Below are positions 33,891 to 46,939 of a stretch of 64,000 nucleotides of DNA, in pieces (the stretch's first letter is position 1; each line of letters starts with the position of its first letter). The position numbers were made by a program, and so were the translations under genes. Source of the DNA: Morinoia aosen (lineage: Eukaryota; Arthropoda; Malacostraca; Amphipoda; Talitridae); assembly GCA_030386875.1 (NCBI GenBank), contig CM059569.1, positions 45,051,842 through 45,115,841 of the forward strand, read 5' to 3'. The notes beneath the pieces are model-generated. The model did not search any database. It was given only the letters and a program-made list of their open reading frames with translations, and had not been told where the DNA came from.

Positions 33891-35205
33891 CTATATCGTA
33901 TATTTGATGGGGAGGGAAAGACACCTGATCGGCATGGGGGGATTTTAGCGATGTTTATACGAGTCAGACTTCTGACGTTTCCTCAACTTCCTGTCGAGTG
34001 AAAAACTGCTTCGTTTTTACTTTCAGCCTGCCAGCAGCTGGCGTCAGCTGAAACTCTGCAGGAATCGCCTCAAGTGTAGAAGTCGTTTCAGTTTCACATG
34101 AAACGCCGGTAATTCATCCCGGGTAAAATAGAGTGAATTTACGTAACAGAAACCGTAATTTTTTATACGTCGGTCAGTGTTTTGTGTCATTGTTAAGCAT
34201 GATAGGGAGGAGAAAGTGTAGGGTCAAGCAGTCCTACCAATGAAACATTGATAACAAACATACTCATTCACATGCATAGAAAAAAAATTTAGAGATTCTC
34301 TCGCTGTTTCAGCCTCTATCATATGAATAACCCGCGCAGCTAAAAACTTGGTGATGAATGAGAATGAGTCTACTCACTCATGAATTAGAACCAGCCTATT
34401 CATTCATGAATGAGAATGAGTTTACAGTTTTGCAAAATTTGATTTCCTATTGAGAGAATTTCCCTATCACATCTTATCTATACGAATTCCAATGAACTAA
34501 AGGAAATTTTAAAGGAGAGAGCCCAAAAATAATCAAAAGAGTTCATCTAGTTAATGCAAATACGTTCACTAATTAAAACTTTCCAAAATTCATCAAAAAA
34601 TGCTACAGCTCAAAAGCCCAAAAATTCAAAAATTTGCGCGTGCATATTGGTTTGCTAAGTTTTACTACATGTAGCTGCAAATTAAAAAACTTTCTCGTAG
34701 ATTCTGTGAAATCTATAAGAAGGTTTTTTGCATGTCCGAAATCGTCAGTCCCACTGCGTCGATCGCGGCTCTCGCGAACAAATGAGCTCGTGACTTATTT
34801 CCTCTCCTGCCCACAACAAACCAATCCTCTCACTGGAGAGAATTGACTGCTCAAATAAGGATCTTTTTAACATGTTTTAGAATTGTATGCGATACTGTTA
34901 GATGCTATAGTTCCATTTTGTCGCTTTTAAAATTGCAACACATTTGTCCCATTTGTAATTAAGACCATATTTATCCTATTCGTAAATTAATGAAAGTACT
35001 GGGACCTATATGTCCCAGTCGAAATGAAAGGATTAAAGAAACGCGTGTAGAGGCCGTCAGATGGCGTGATCCAGTTTCCTCGTCCGCCTCACAAAAGCTT
35101 GAGTGGCTGGCCACAGGCACTGTTGTGTTGTGTTGTGTTGTTGCGGTGCGGTTCTCTTCTTTTGTCACGTGCCTGGACGTCTTCAGTAAACCCTTCTCTG
35201 GCTCA
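33891..35205. other. Unique AT-rich sequence
   Basis: Includes a diverged motif around CATTCATGAATGAGAATGAG at about 34355-34425. No gene, RNA or element recognised. Confidence 0.4.
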
Positions 35206-35480
35206 ATTGATTTCCTTCTTGAGAAATTGTCTTTTTTTTCTTCTTGAGAAATTGTCTTTTTCCTTATGGAGAAGTAAACCTTCTGTGACTCAATTGATTT
35301 TCTTCTAGAGAAAATGTCTTTTTTCTTGAGAAATTGACATTCCTTTCTTCTGGAGAAATAATCGATTTTCTTTATGAGAAATTGTCTTCTTTTTCTTCTC
35401 GAAAATACCTTTTTTCTTACGGATAAAGTGTCGTCTCTTTCTTGAGAAATTGTGTTCTTTTCTTCAGAGGAAATTGTCGT
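35206..35480. repeat. T-rich imperfect repeat
   Basis: Eight or so copies of TTCTTGAGAAATTGTCTTTT with variable T-run length. Copies diverge towards the right. Confidence 0.88.
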
Positions 35481-36524
35481 CTTAGCGCATTGGTTTACCT
35501 TGACTGCTAGTTAAGATCGACACGCAGGCTGTGACGTAGTTCACAAAAAGAAGAAAAAAGACAGTTGCATGATGCTATAAGTGAAATAACGATTAATTTT
35601 CAGGTATTGCAATGATTCACATTTGGCAATGCTAGTGAAACAGTATACATTCATGAATGAATAATTGAGAATACATAGGAGCTTGATCTGTAACAAAATA
35701 TTTTGTTTTAACCATCATATTCGTTTTATCATTAGAAGAAATATTTGATTGTATTGTTCTTTTTGACTAAAACAACGGTTTTCAAACTCGGCCAATTATC
35801 TAAGCCTAAGCAAAACAAAAAGATCTGTTAACATTGGGACCCCGCTGGACATCTTATTCTATAATAAAAATAATTTATTTTAATAAGTTACCATGGTTAA
35901 TTGTGAAAACTCAGTGTAAAGTTGTTGAGATAGAGATGCGAGTAAGTTTAAAATTCTGCCATTAAAATTTGGTTTAAAATAAAATTTCAACTTTAGTTTT
36001 ACAATTCTGCCGCTGCTCATTGTCATCACAAAAAGACAAGCAATTTAAAACCGAAGACATAAAGGCTCTCACAAGAGCTAATTGCTATCAAATTCAAGCC
36101 AATAATATAAATTTTTGAATTACCGTTTTAAATTTCAATGTTCAACCATGAATATTTTGCTCCATCATGAGTAATGAACGAAATGAACATATATTAATCA
36201 CAAGCACAGTTCTGTGAAAAAAATCGTTTCGTAATTTGAGCGTCTCACAACGCGAGGTTACCTCTGCGCACTCAAATATAGCGCCTTCATTAAATCCTTC
36301 ACGTGTGCCTCGTCGAATCTATCATCACAGCTGTGTATTATTCCTCATTTCATTTTCAATTATTACTCTATTCCTAACATAAGTAAAAATCCCATGAGAT
36401 TTAATTTCATTGGAATAAATAAGGTTTACACGAAGCAGATGTTTCCAGGCATTCCAAAAGCTTCTTTAAGTCATTGAAGTCCACCAACTTTGCTCGAGAG
36501 TAGGAGATCGCAAAGTGAGCCGCC
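35481..36524. other. Unique AT-rich sequence
   Basis: No gene, RNA or transposon recognised in about 1 kb. Confidence 0.4.
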
Positions 36525-36770
36525 GATGTACTGTACACTGCGGAACGAAATTTTCATAATGGGGCTGACCGACCAGTAGTCACGATCTCAACTTCTATAA
36601 TTCCTTAATCAAATCTAAATATGGACATGATCCAGTTAATGTTTGCTATTTTCAAAATTTCACACCACAATATTGTTCGTAAATTTGAATTGAATATTGA
36701 ACTTCAGTTGGACCCCGGTCACAGTTGAATGTTGAACTTCTTCCCAACCCCGGTCAAAGTGTTTAACTTA
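36525..36770 (+). mobile_element. Family A element, copy A7 (diverged)
   Basis: Keeps ATTTTCATAATGGGGCTGAC, CGACCAGTAGTCACGATCTC, TTGAATATTGAACTTCAGTT and a closing GGTCAAAGTGTTTAA. A short duplication of the TTGAA...CCCCGGTCA end lies at about 36700-36765. Confidence 0.7.
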
Positions 36771-37600
36771 GGAGATCGCGAGTGCTCGCTCATAACCGAA
36801 ACGATTCATCTTCTGGCAAAGAGAACGTCGAGAAGCTTACCTTCCCGCACGAGAAGCCCTTGAATAGAAGAGGAAATTCAAAGTGTCGTCGCCGCGTAAA
36901 AATAGCAGTGCAGGTTCGTGCACAGCTGCGATCGAGCGCCCCGTTGTCTGGGTACCCAGAAACATGAGCGGCTTTGTTTCAAGTGCGCCTTTTATTAACA
37001 GCGCAAACGTCAAAATGATGTAAAATTTAGGAGCGTTTTATCTTGTGTTGGACCATCGAATATGACAATCGCGGCTGTAACCTTTTGGCCCGCGATGCGG
37101 CTCGGAGCTTCGAGCGAGGCCGAGGCATTCCAAGCATCGGCGTAATGGGGCTTTTGTGGCGTTCTTGAGCTTCATTTGGGCACAATGACACGAGTGATTG
37201 TGTCGGAAGCCGCCCCCATTTGCATAACACAAGCATGAGCCCGACTTGGGATCAGCTCTCAACTTTGATTATTGGATATTTTTTCCGTGCAGAACTCCTT
37301 ACGACCAAAGCACCGATTTGTCTTGCTGAAGAAGTGATAAAGAACTTTTGGGAGGCTTAGTTTGTCTCTTTTGGGCAAATTCACTTTGACGTCAGCTTTG
37401 TCGATCTTGCCCTTAAAAGATCTTATGGTCTCAATGAAATTTCTACGTTTCAACCCAATCCAAAACCGGTGCGATTATCAGCTCAGTTAATGTTGGACTG
37501 CACATTTGGTTTAGAGCTGCATTTGGTGCAGAGCCAAGCCGCGCCTATTTTTTTTGCGCTAGGGTCGCTTGCTGCTGCTATTCGTATGCTGAACTCAAGA
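36771..37600. other. Unique sequence, GC-balanced island
   Basis: 36880-37260 is higher in GC and complexity than its surroundings. Short open frames (60-75 codons) only; no family recognised. Confidence 0.4.
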
Positions 37601-37925
37601 CAATTGTTGGCGTATGAAGTGTAGGAAATTATGGGAAGTTTGACTCCTTACAACTGTTGGCTGTGTGAATTTTAGGAAATTGAGGAAAGGTAGAATCTTG
37701 ACAGCTGTTGGCAGTTTTAATTTTAGGAAATTATGGGAAGTTAGAGTCCTGACAGCTGTTGGCAGTTTTAATTTAGGAAATTATTGGCAGTTTGACTCCT
37801 TACAACTGTTGGCAGTTAAAATTTTAGGAAATTATGAGAAGTTTGAATCTTGACCACTGTTGGCAGTATAAATTTTAGGAAACTTTTGGAAATTGTTGAC
37901 AGTTTAAATTCTTAGCAATTGTTGG
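37601..37925. repeat. Tandem repeat of about 54 bp
   Basis: Six copies share TTGACTCCTTACAACTGTTG, GCAGTTTTAATTTTAGGAAA and TTATGGGAAG. Internal length variation present. Confidence 0.93.
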
Positions 37926-40094
37926 AAGTTTAATTTTCTGATAACTGTTTGGCAGTTCCCAAAAATTTCCGAAGAGCCAAATTCCTCATCGAAGCTTTCA
38001 GCGGTTCCTAAAATTCTTGACACGACAGGTTTATTGCAGATACGGTAGATAATTTTGGAGAACCACAATTTCACTATGGAATAAAACAAAGAAAAAATAA
38101 CAGAACATTTCCCACAATGGCTTCACTGATATTTTTTCAACATCTTCTTGCTTTCAAAAACGCTGTTTTTGAAAGGAATGAACTTCACATTTACTACAGT
38201 AACCACAGTAACAACGAATGAGTGAAAACTGAAAGATCGATATTTATATTTACCGTTATACCATCGCATAATTTATTTCTGTGACCAGATGCCAACGATG
38301 TAATTTCCTGATTGCATTTAAAATTTATTTCTGTGACCAGATGCAAAACACTTAGAAAAGAAATTTAATTTTATAATTCCTTAATTATATTTCAATTTTC
38401 TTGTAATTTTATGTCTAGCGGCAAAACTTTTCAATTAAAAATTTAGGGACAAAACTGAGAGAATGACCTAATTGCAATGCCTGTCAAACGACAATCAACG
38501 CCAATAAGGCGCCAATGAAACCAATAGCATCAGCGGCTGCAAAGGTGTGGAGTTTCAGCTTCAGCTTACTTTCGAAAAAAATCTATTTGAGAATCCGAAT
38601 AATCGCCGTGAGTTTAAAATTCAGCAACAACGCTTCCTCACTTGAATTTTCTCCACTTGACTCAGATATTAATATTAAAAATTACAGCTGAAAAAATTTG
38701 TCTGATCGTCGGTGAGCATACGAGCGCGTGACTGCCTCCGTGACTTTTACCAAAATATAGACGAGCACTGAAATTTTTCCACGGCTCCCAGAGGGTTGAC
38801 GCAGTGCCCTCGGCAACCAAAGAAAGCAGGAAGCATCGATGCTTGAGCGCAGCAGCTCTGATCGGCATGCCCGTCTCATTGCTATAGGCAATAAAGGCAA
38901 GACTTCGGGTTGTGACATGCCGGTTGTTTGGCAGCCCTGCTAATGTATTCCTAGAGACGAAGCCCCGATGCTTGTTAGGTACACGTACGCTTTAACTTGT
39001 CAAAATCGGTATTTTTCGATTGATTTACCGCTGGTATTTCTCTAAGCAAATATTCTCGCTCCGGTGCACGTCAAAACGCACATCAGAAAATAATAAAATT
39101 CCGCGCGAGCAGCATGCAACGAGCCACAGATGTGGTGCATGGCTCTCGTCAGAAGGCGATATTCTCGGGCGATAGTTCGATCTCAGTCATTCTTTTTCTT
39201 CTTGTCAAATTCGCTTAAGAAAACCACAAACCAACCCCAACATTTTTTCCGTAGTTTGCTGCTATTTTTGTAAGTTTTGATACGCAACTGAAAAATCACT
39301 CATCATTCGGAACATTTTCTTTATAATTGTTTATTGCTTGCCCTCAGTATTGGAGCACAACTGAAAAATTGCGAATTAATCGCAACATTTTCTCTAAATC
39401 TCTATATTTTTCCTCATGAAAATTTTTTTATCGTCAAGGCATAACCGAAGACAAAATGACTAAATTTTTTATCATTTTCAGAGAACTAATTCCTTTCTTC
39501 CAGCCTAAGATGTACTTAGAATAAATGAAATGTAAACGATATGGACGATAATAAGAAATAAACGTAGTGTAAATAAATAAAACAGACATATAATTCAAAT
39601 TATATATTTAAACCCAATCTTCCAGCCAACGCGTTCCAGTTTAAATACTTTTAAGCATCAATTCATATACATTTACCCGCGCGCCACCCGATCAGGCGAC
39701 GCAAACGTCTCCACGAAGAATTGTTACTAAATCATTAAGCTAAAGGTGCTTATTTGTGTTTATGAGTAGTTTTGTAGCTCTTAATACATTTCCCGCGTAT
39801 TGGGCCATATATGTACCACTAGGTAAATTACTTATTCACGTACCGGTGTAAATCAACGACGTTTAATCTGTTAGCGACTTTTTTTTTAAATGACTTATCA
39901 CACGAGGTAAAATGTTATCGTGTTATTGTATTTTTCATATTTATTAGGAGGGATAAAAATGCATTCGAACAGTAAAGTTGATTTCACAATTCTGCTACGT
40001 ACAACCTCACCAAATTAACCGTTATCAACCGCAGAAACGCGGTGAGAATGTTAACTTTTCAACGGCATCACTGTTCTGTGAGTCCGCATGTGCT
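37926..40094. other. Unique sequence
   Basis: Longest stretch without a called array or element. ATTTATTTCTGTGACCAGAT occurs twice (38271 and 38323). The section 39978-40052 is the partner of a fragment at 10322. 38500-38940 is a GC-balanced island with no gene recognised. Confidence 0.4.
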
Positions 40095-40358
40095 CCACGG
40101 TAGAAGAAACAAGGTAGGGTCAAACCAGTCATTTTTTCGTCGACAATATGGCAATGCTGACGTCATAGCAACAAACCAATAGCAGCGCTCATATTGCAAC
40201 TGGCAACACTGCTAGCCTCAAATCGACACCATTATTGGCCTACCGGCATGGTGACGTCATGTAGTTTTTTTAAAATGAAGCCGTTCCATTGGCCAGCCGA
40301 ACAAGAGCAGGTGTATTTTCCCCATAGAAATGACTTTACCTTGTTTCGTCTACCGTGG
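40095..40358. mobile_element. Family C inverted-repeat element, copy C2
   Basis: Ends CCACGGTAGAAGAAAC and GTTTCGTCTACCGTGG are inverted copies. TGTGCT flanks both sides (40089-40094 and 40359-40364), a putative 6-bp target duplication. Carries TGACGTCA at 40158-40165 and 40252-40259, CCAAT at 40176 and ATTGG at 40288. The transposon superfamily is not established. Confidence 0.85.
40158..40292. promoter_or_regulatory. Paired CRE-like and CCAAT boxes in copy C2
   Basis: Same four boxes as copy C1, with gaps of 10 bp (left) and 28 bp (right) exactly kept, although the distance between the two TGACGTCA boxes differs (94 against 103 bp). Activity is not shown by sequence. Confidence 0.4.
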
Positions 40359-41395
40359 TGTGCTCCTCGAACCTCCCTTGCTGTCCCGCTGCGCACACAA
40401 ACACCTACGCTTTCGCCTCCCCTAAAGACAATGTGCTGCGTCAATAAGGCCCTCACTTGTGCTGTGTTTTCGAATAATATAAAGCGCGAATATTCGGCGC
40501 TGAAAAGTGTACGGTAGCGTGTGCGGTAACGAACAAACTAAAAGTGCGTTAAAATCGTTGATTTTTTGAGGCACCTTGTGCTGTGTAGGCGGTTTTGCGG
40601 TGGCAAACGGTGAAAGAAATTAAAAAGTGATTTAGGTTAATTTTGAATAAAAATTTAAAATTCTAGTACGTGTATTTAGCAGCTATTTAATATTACTGAA
40701 TATTATCATACAATGATATCATTTAATATGATCATACAAGCTCAAGACTTGGCGATGCGAAGTTCAAAAGAAGGCGAGGGTGAGAAAAAGTATTAATTTT
40801 CAGCAAACGAAAAGAAATATTCAGCAGGTTTGTACATAAATAGCAAACAGTACTATATTTTCAGCAGAGGTGAAAATTATTGCAGACAACAAGAAAGAGT
40901 TAGTAATACCCCTACTCTGAGTTAACGGCTGAAGACAAGAAAACTGTGAAATATCCTTTTTGCTTTTATTAACATGAATTTTTCACACCAAGACTGCTCG
41001 TCTGATTGTGCAGGAAAATACTAATTACTTTTTATATATCATACATTGGACACAAACGAGCAGATTTTAGGGTAAAGTTCTTATTTGTATGTGAGATGTC
41101 AATGGTTTACTGTGTAATGTAAAATTCTTCGGGCACAAAAATATGATTGACGCACGAGTGTGAAAAAATGTTCATGAAAATATACTTCTAAATAAACTGG
41201 CTGCTTTATAATGATGTAAAATTCAATAAAAGACGATGTAAAACATTTTTAAAAAAATCATTAGCAATAACCTAATATAAAAAATTTTGAATAGGCTTCT
41301 GTATTGGAACTTTAAGGAGCGGATATCCATCACTGATCCTAATTCCACATAAATCCTCTCACGGACATCCGTTATATTATCTAGACAAAACCCTG
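40359..41395. other. Unique AT-rich sequence
   Basis: No gene recognised. Confidence 0.4.
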
Positions 41396-41948
41396 ACGTA
41401 ATTCAGAGATAACCCAGATGTAACCCAGACGTAATGTAGGCGTAACACAGACGCAGCCCAGACATAACCCAAACAAAGTCCAGATATAACTCAGACACAA
41501 CCCAGATACAACCCAGACACAACCCAGACACAACCCAGATACAACCCAGACACAACCCCGACACAACCCAGACACAACCCATACACAACCCAGACACAAC
41601 CCACACACAACCCAGACACAACCCAGACACAACCAGACACAACCCACACACAACCCAGACACAACCCAGACATAACCCAGACACAACCAGACACAACCCA
41701 GACACAACCAGACACAACCCACACACAACCCAGACACAACCCAGACACAACCTACACACAACCCAGACACAACCCAGACACAACCAGACACAACCCACAC
41801 ACAACCCAGACACAACCCAGACACAACCCACACACAACCCAGACACAACCCATACACAACCAGACACAACCCAGACACAACCAGACACAACCCAGACACA
41901 ACCCAGTTACAACCCCGACACAACCCAGACACAACCATACACAACACA
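41396..41948. repeat. 12/11-bp minisatellite
   Basis: About 46 copies of CAGACACAACCC, some shortened to CAGACACAAC. The left flank (41396-41500) is a decayed version. Val/Cys/Gly-rich minus frames of up to 210 codons are artefacts. Confidence 0.97.
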
Positions 41949-42640
41949 GACCCACAGCACATGCAAACGAGGCAGCGGTGGGTGGTAGCGCCGACGCTGA
42001 TATCGCGCCGCAACTAAATAGCAATTCGACCACACTGTTCTCTACTGCAGCCTTTATCTATAATTCAGAGCGGCCGGAGACAGCCCATCTTCTTGCATTA
42101 TACGACCCGGACCACGTGGGTCCGCTAGTCAACAACAGCTCGAGCAGTTGCACTTAAGCGAACAAGGACTTTCCTTCAATAAAAAGCTCAGATCGAAGCG
42201 TTTGCGTAGAAATGCCTCATTTTGGTAGATGTTGGGTGACATTGCGCAGCTTTTATTGCAGCTGAGGCAAGCTCGGTTGGCATATTTTAAGGAACGCAGG
42301 ATCAGATGAAAGCCAGATACCCTTGGCACGGCGATACCACCTACCTCGTCTTCACAATATAGAGTAAATTTTACGATGCCAGTACAGTCCTGTGTCTCCG
42401 TCACTGACGTAGCGCAGCCTCAAAGCTGACGTTCACACGACGTAATGGTCGATGTTGCTCTTCATCGCTAATGAAATATGCGGAGATGCAAACAGCGATC
42501 GTTCGCTCCGGGCCTGTTCCATCTGATCGCTGGTCTACAGAGCCCGTCAAGATGAGAGAGATTACGTCCTCGCCGGCGTTTAGCTGCTGCAATAATCTGC
42601 ATAAGTGAACGCATCACTCATCCAACCCCACCTTCTTCTC
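41949..42640. other. GC-balanced unique stretch
   Basis: Higher-complexity sequence between two arrays. Two minus frames (42129-42404, 42401-42592) have no recognisable domain. Candidate conserved non-coding DNA by composition only. Confidence 0.35.
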
Positions 42641-42940
42641 CCTATGTGACATTGTTTACGTACTGAGAGGTCCTATTTCCTCCATATGTTAACAGTATTT
42701 ACACACTGAGAGGTACCTTTCACTAAACGTTACCATTATTTACACATTGCTGCGTCCCCTCCCCTAATGTAATGCTATTTACACACTGAGAGCCTCCTAG
42801 CATTATCAACAAACATATTAAGAGATTACCAGCCCCCCCCCCCCCAATGTAACATTGTCTGCATATTAAAATGCCCTTCCCCCAAATGTTACCTTAGTAT
42901 ACATACTGAAATGTCCCTTCTCGCAAATGTTAACTTTATT
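42641..42940. repeat. Degenerate half-unit edge of the 75-bp satellite
   Basis: Irregular copies of ACACTGAGAGGT...AATGTAAC-type half-units, 35-60 bp apart, with a 14-base C run at about 42832. They resemble each half of the 75-bp unit to the right, so this is probably its ancestral or decayed border. Confidence 0.75.
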
Positions 42941-45577
42941 TGCATACTGAGAGGTCCCTCCTAATGTAACATTATCAACACTGAAATGTCCCTTCTCGTA
43001 AATGTATGCTTTATTTGCATACTGAGAGGTCCCTCCTAATGTAACATTATCAACACTGAAATGTCCCTTCTCGTAAATGTATGCTTTATTTACATACTGA
43101 GAGGTCCCTCCTAATGTAACATTATCAACACTGAAATGTCCCTTCTCGTAAATGTATGCTTTATTTGCATACTGAGAGGTCCCTCCTAATGTAACATTAT
43201 CAACACTGAAATGTCCCTTCTCGTAAATGTATGTTTTATTTGCATACTGAGAGGTCCCTCCTAATGTAACATTATCAACACTGAAATGTCCCTTCTCGTA
43301 AATGTATGCTTTATTTGCATACTGAGAGGTCCCTCCTAATGTAACATTATCAACACTGAAATGTCCCTTCTCGTAAATGTATGCTTTATTTACATACTGA
43401 GAGGTCCCTCCTAATGTAACATTATCAACACTGAAATGTCCCTTCTCGTAAATGTATGCTTTATTTGCATACTGAGAGGTCCCTCCTAATGTAACATTAT
43501 CAACACTGAAATGTCCCTTCTCGTAAATGTATGTTTTATTTGCATACTGAGAGGTCCCTCCTAATGTAACATTATCAACACTGAAATGTCCCTTCTCGTA
43601 AATGTATGTTTTATTTGCATACTGAGAGGTCCCTCCTAATGTAACATTATCAACACTGAAATGTCCCTTCTCGCAAATGTATGCTTTATTTACATACTGA
43701 GAGGTCCCTCCTAATGTAACATTATCAACACTGAAATGTCCCTTCTCGCAAATGTATGCTTTATTTGCATACTGAGAGGTCCCTCCTAATGTAACATTAT
43801 CAACACTGAAATGTCCCTTCTCGCAAATGTATGCTTTATTTACATACTGAGAGGTCCCTCCTAATGTAACATTATCAACACTGAAATGTCCCTTCTCGTA
43901 AATGTATGCTTTATTTGCATACTGAGAGGTCCCTCCTAATGTAACATTATCAACACTGAAATGTCCCTTCTCGCAAATGTATGCTTTATTTGCATACTGA
44001 GAGGTCCCTCCTAATGTAACATTATCAACACTGAAATGTCCCTTCTCGTAAATGTATGCTTTATTTGCATACTGAGAGGTCCCTCCTAATGTAACATTAT
44101 CAACACTGAAATGTCCCTTCTCGCAAATGTATGCTTTATTTGCATACTGAGAGGTCCCTCCTAATGTAACATTATCAACACTGAAATGTCCCTTCTCGCA
44201 AATGTATGCTTTATTTACATACTGAGAGGTCCCTCCTAATGTAACATTATCAACACTGAAATGTCCCTTCTCGTAAATGTATGCTTTATTTGCATACTGA
44301 GAGGTCCCTCCTAATGTAACATTATCAACACTGAAATGTCCCTTCTCGCAAATGTATGCTTTATTTGCATACTGAGAGGTCCCTCCTAATGTAACATTAT
44401 CAACACTGAAATGTCCCTTCTCGTAAATGTATGCTTTATTTGCATACTGAGAGGTCCCTCCTAATGTAACATTATCAACACTGAAATGTCCCTTCTCGCA
44501 AATGTATGCTTTATTTGCATACTGAGAGGTCCCTCCTAATGTAACATTATCAACACTGAAATGTCCCTTCTCGCAAATGTATGCTTTATTTGCATACTGA
44601 GAGGTCCCTCCTAATGTAACATTATCAACACTGAAATGTCCCTTCTCGCAAATGGATGCTTTATTTGCATACTGAGAGGTCCCTCCTAATGTAACATTAT
44701 CAACACTGAAATGTCCCTTCTCGTAAATGTATGCTTTATTTGCATACTGAGAGGTCCCTCCTAATGTAACATTATCAACACTGAAATGTCCCTTCTCGCA
44801 AATGTATGCTTTATTTGCATACTGAGAGGTCCCTCCTAATGTAACATTATCAACACTGAAATGTCCCTTCTCGCAAATGTATGCTTTATTTGCATACTGA
44901 GAGGTCCCTCCTAATGTAACATTATCAACACTGAAATGTCCCTTCTCGTAAATGTATGCTTTATTTGCATACTGAGAGGTCCCTCCTAATGTAACATTAT
45001 CAACACTGAAATGTCCCTTCTCGTAAATGTATGCTTTATTTGCATACTGAGAGGTCCCTCCTAATGTAACATTATCAACACTGAAATGTCCCTTCTCGCA
45101 AATGTATGCTTTATTTGCATACTGAGAGGTCCCTCCTAATGTAACATTATCAACACTGAAATGTCCCTTCTCGCAAATGTATGCTTTATTTACATACTGA
45201 GAGGTCCCTCCTAATGTAACATTATCAACACTGAAATGTCCCTTCTCGCAAATGTATGCTTTATTTACATACTGAGAGGTCCCTCCTAATGTAACATTAT
45301 CAACACTGAAATGTCCCTTCTCGCAAATGTATGCTTTATTTACATACTGAGAGGTCCCTCCTAATGTAACATTATCAACACTGAAATGTCCCTTCTCGCA
45401 AATGTATGCTTTATTTGCATACTGAGAGGTCCCTCCTAATGTAACATTATCAACACTGAAATGTCCCTTCTCGTAAATGTATGCTTTATTTGCATACTGA
45501 GAGGTCCCTCCTAATGTAACATTATCAACACTGAAATGTCCCTTCTCGCAAATGTATGCTTTATTTGCATACTGAGA
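42941..45577. repeat. 75-bp satellite array, about 35 copies
   Basis: Highly homogeneous 75-bp units: CTGAGAGGTCCCTCCTAATG, TAACATTATCAACACTGAAA, TGTCCCTTCTCG(T/C)AAATG, TATGCTTTATTT(G/A)CATA. The two halves, starting CTGAGAGGT and CTGAAATGT, are related, so the unit is a fused dimer. Main polymorphisms are CGT/CGC and TTTG/TTTA; CGC forms dominate the right half. No long open frame. Confidence 0.98.
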
Positions 45578-45989
45578 AAAGGATATTATGTTTTCGGTCC
45601 CATCCGGACTTCCTCAGACACTACAAATACATTAATCATTACAAATAGAATACGATTACATTAACGATTACATTAACCATTACAAATACATTAACCATTT
45701 CATTAACCATTACAAGTACGTTAAATACATTGTTTGCTTAGCCTGATATCAAAGTTTGAGTACAACTCGAGTCAAGCGCTGGAATGGAATTTCACAAAAC
45801 GCACAAGAAGTTCAAAAGCAGAGGACATTTTCTCCTGAGATCCTGCACCGAAGACGAGGAAGTTCTGAAGCAAAATATGAGTTATTTTAGCAAAGGGAGT
45901 GTTATTTTAGTATATGCATGGCGTGCAACGTTTGAAGGTGTGCTATGAAATGAAATCGCGGACATGACGCCTGCCTATGAAATGTCACT
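45578..45989. other. Array exit and unique DNA
   Basis: A short ATTACATTAACCATTACAAA repeat lies at about 45630-45725; the rest is unique. Confidence 0.5.
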
Positions 45990-46120
45990 CATACACACAT
46001 ACGCCCATACACGCACACATACACACGCAAGTCCACACACGCACACACACACTCACACACACACGCCCACACATACACACACATACATACACACGCACAC
46101 ACACGCACGCCCACACGTCA
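45990..46120. repeat. (AC)-rich microsatellite
   Basis: Alternating purine-pyrimidine tract of ACACAC with ACGC and ATAC interruptions on the + strand. Confidence 0.95.
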
Positions 46121-46309
46121 CTCACATATGTCACATGATTTTCCTCGAATGATGCCCTCTTCACATGGCCCTCCCACTGTGTCTTAATCATGATAACTTT
46201 CCACACTTAAAAAGTAATATGTTTTACATTACATGTATCAACTTTGTTGGAAATGAACGGCTTGTCTTTTTATTCTTTCTTCATAAAAACCCTTTCTCAT
46301 GATATCCCT

Positions 46310-46790
46310 CACATATTCTTTATATTTCCTTCACATGATGTCCCTCACATGAGGCCCCTCACATGATGTCCCTCACATGAGGCCCCTCACATGATGTCCC
46401 TCACATGAGGCTCCTCACATGATGTCCCTCATATGAGGCCCCTCACATGTGAGGGGCCTCATGTGAAGGACCTCATGTGATGACCCTCACATGAGGCCCC
46501 TCACATGATGACCCTCACATGATGACCCTCTCATGATTACCCTCACACAATGTCTCTCACACGCCGTCTCCCACACGCCATCCCTCACACGCCATCCCTC
46601 ACATGATGACCCACACATGATGACCCTCACATGATGACCCTCACACAATGTCTCTCACACGCCGTCCCTCACAAGCCATCCCTCACATGATGACCCTCAC
46701 ATGATGACCCTTATACAATGTCTCTCACACGCCGTCCCTCACATGACGACCCTCACACATTATCCCTCACAAAAGTCCCTCACGTCAGCA
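46310..46790. repeat. 14/28-bp minisatellite with an internal inversion
   Basis: About 33 copies of CCCTCACATGATGA and GCCCCTCACATGATGTCC variants. At 46433-46462 the orientation flips for two to three units, making a perfect 30-bp palindrome centred on CACATGTG. Confidence 0.95.
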
Positions 46791-46939
46791 CACCGTGGAA
46801 GCAAGCGACGCTCTGAAAGAAGAATCTTCGTCTGGATTTCTATTTCTATGACTTTTCTTACCCGTGAAAATAGATCACAACTTACAAGACATGACTTTAC
46901 TTCTTGTTTGTCTCTCTCCATTTTTAAAAGGCCTGAACT

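Noticed and set aside
41381..42013. Val/Cys/Gly-rich minus frame looking like a membrane protein
   Set aside because: Complement of the CAGACACAACCC array; hydrophobicity is a by-product of GT-rich codons.
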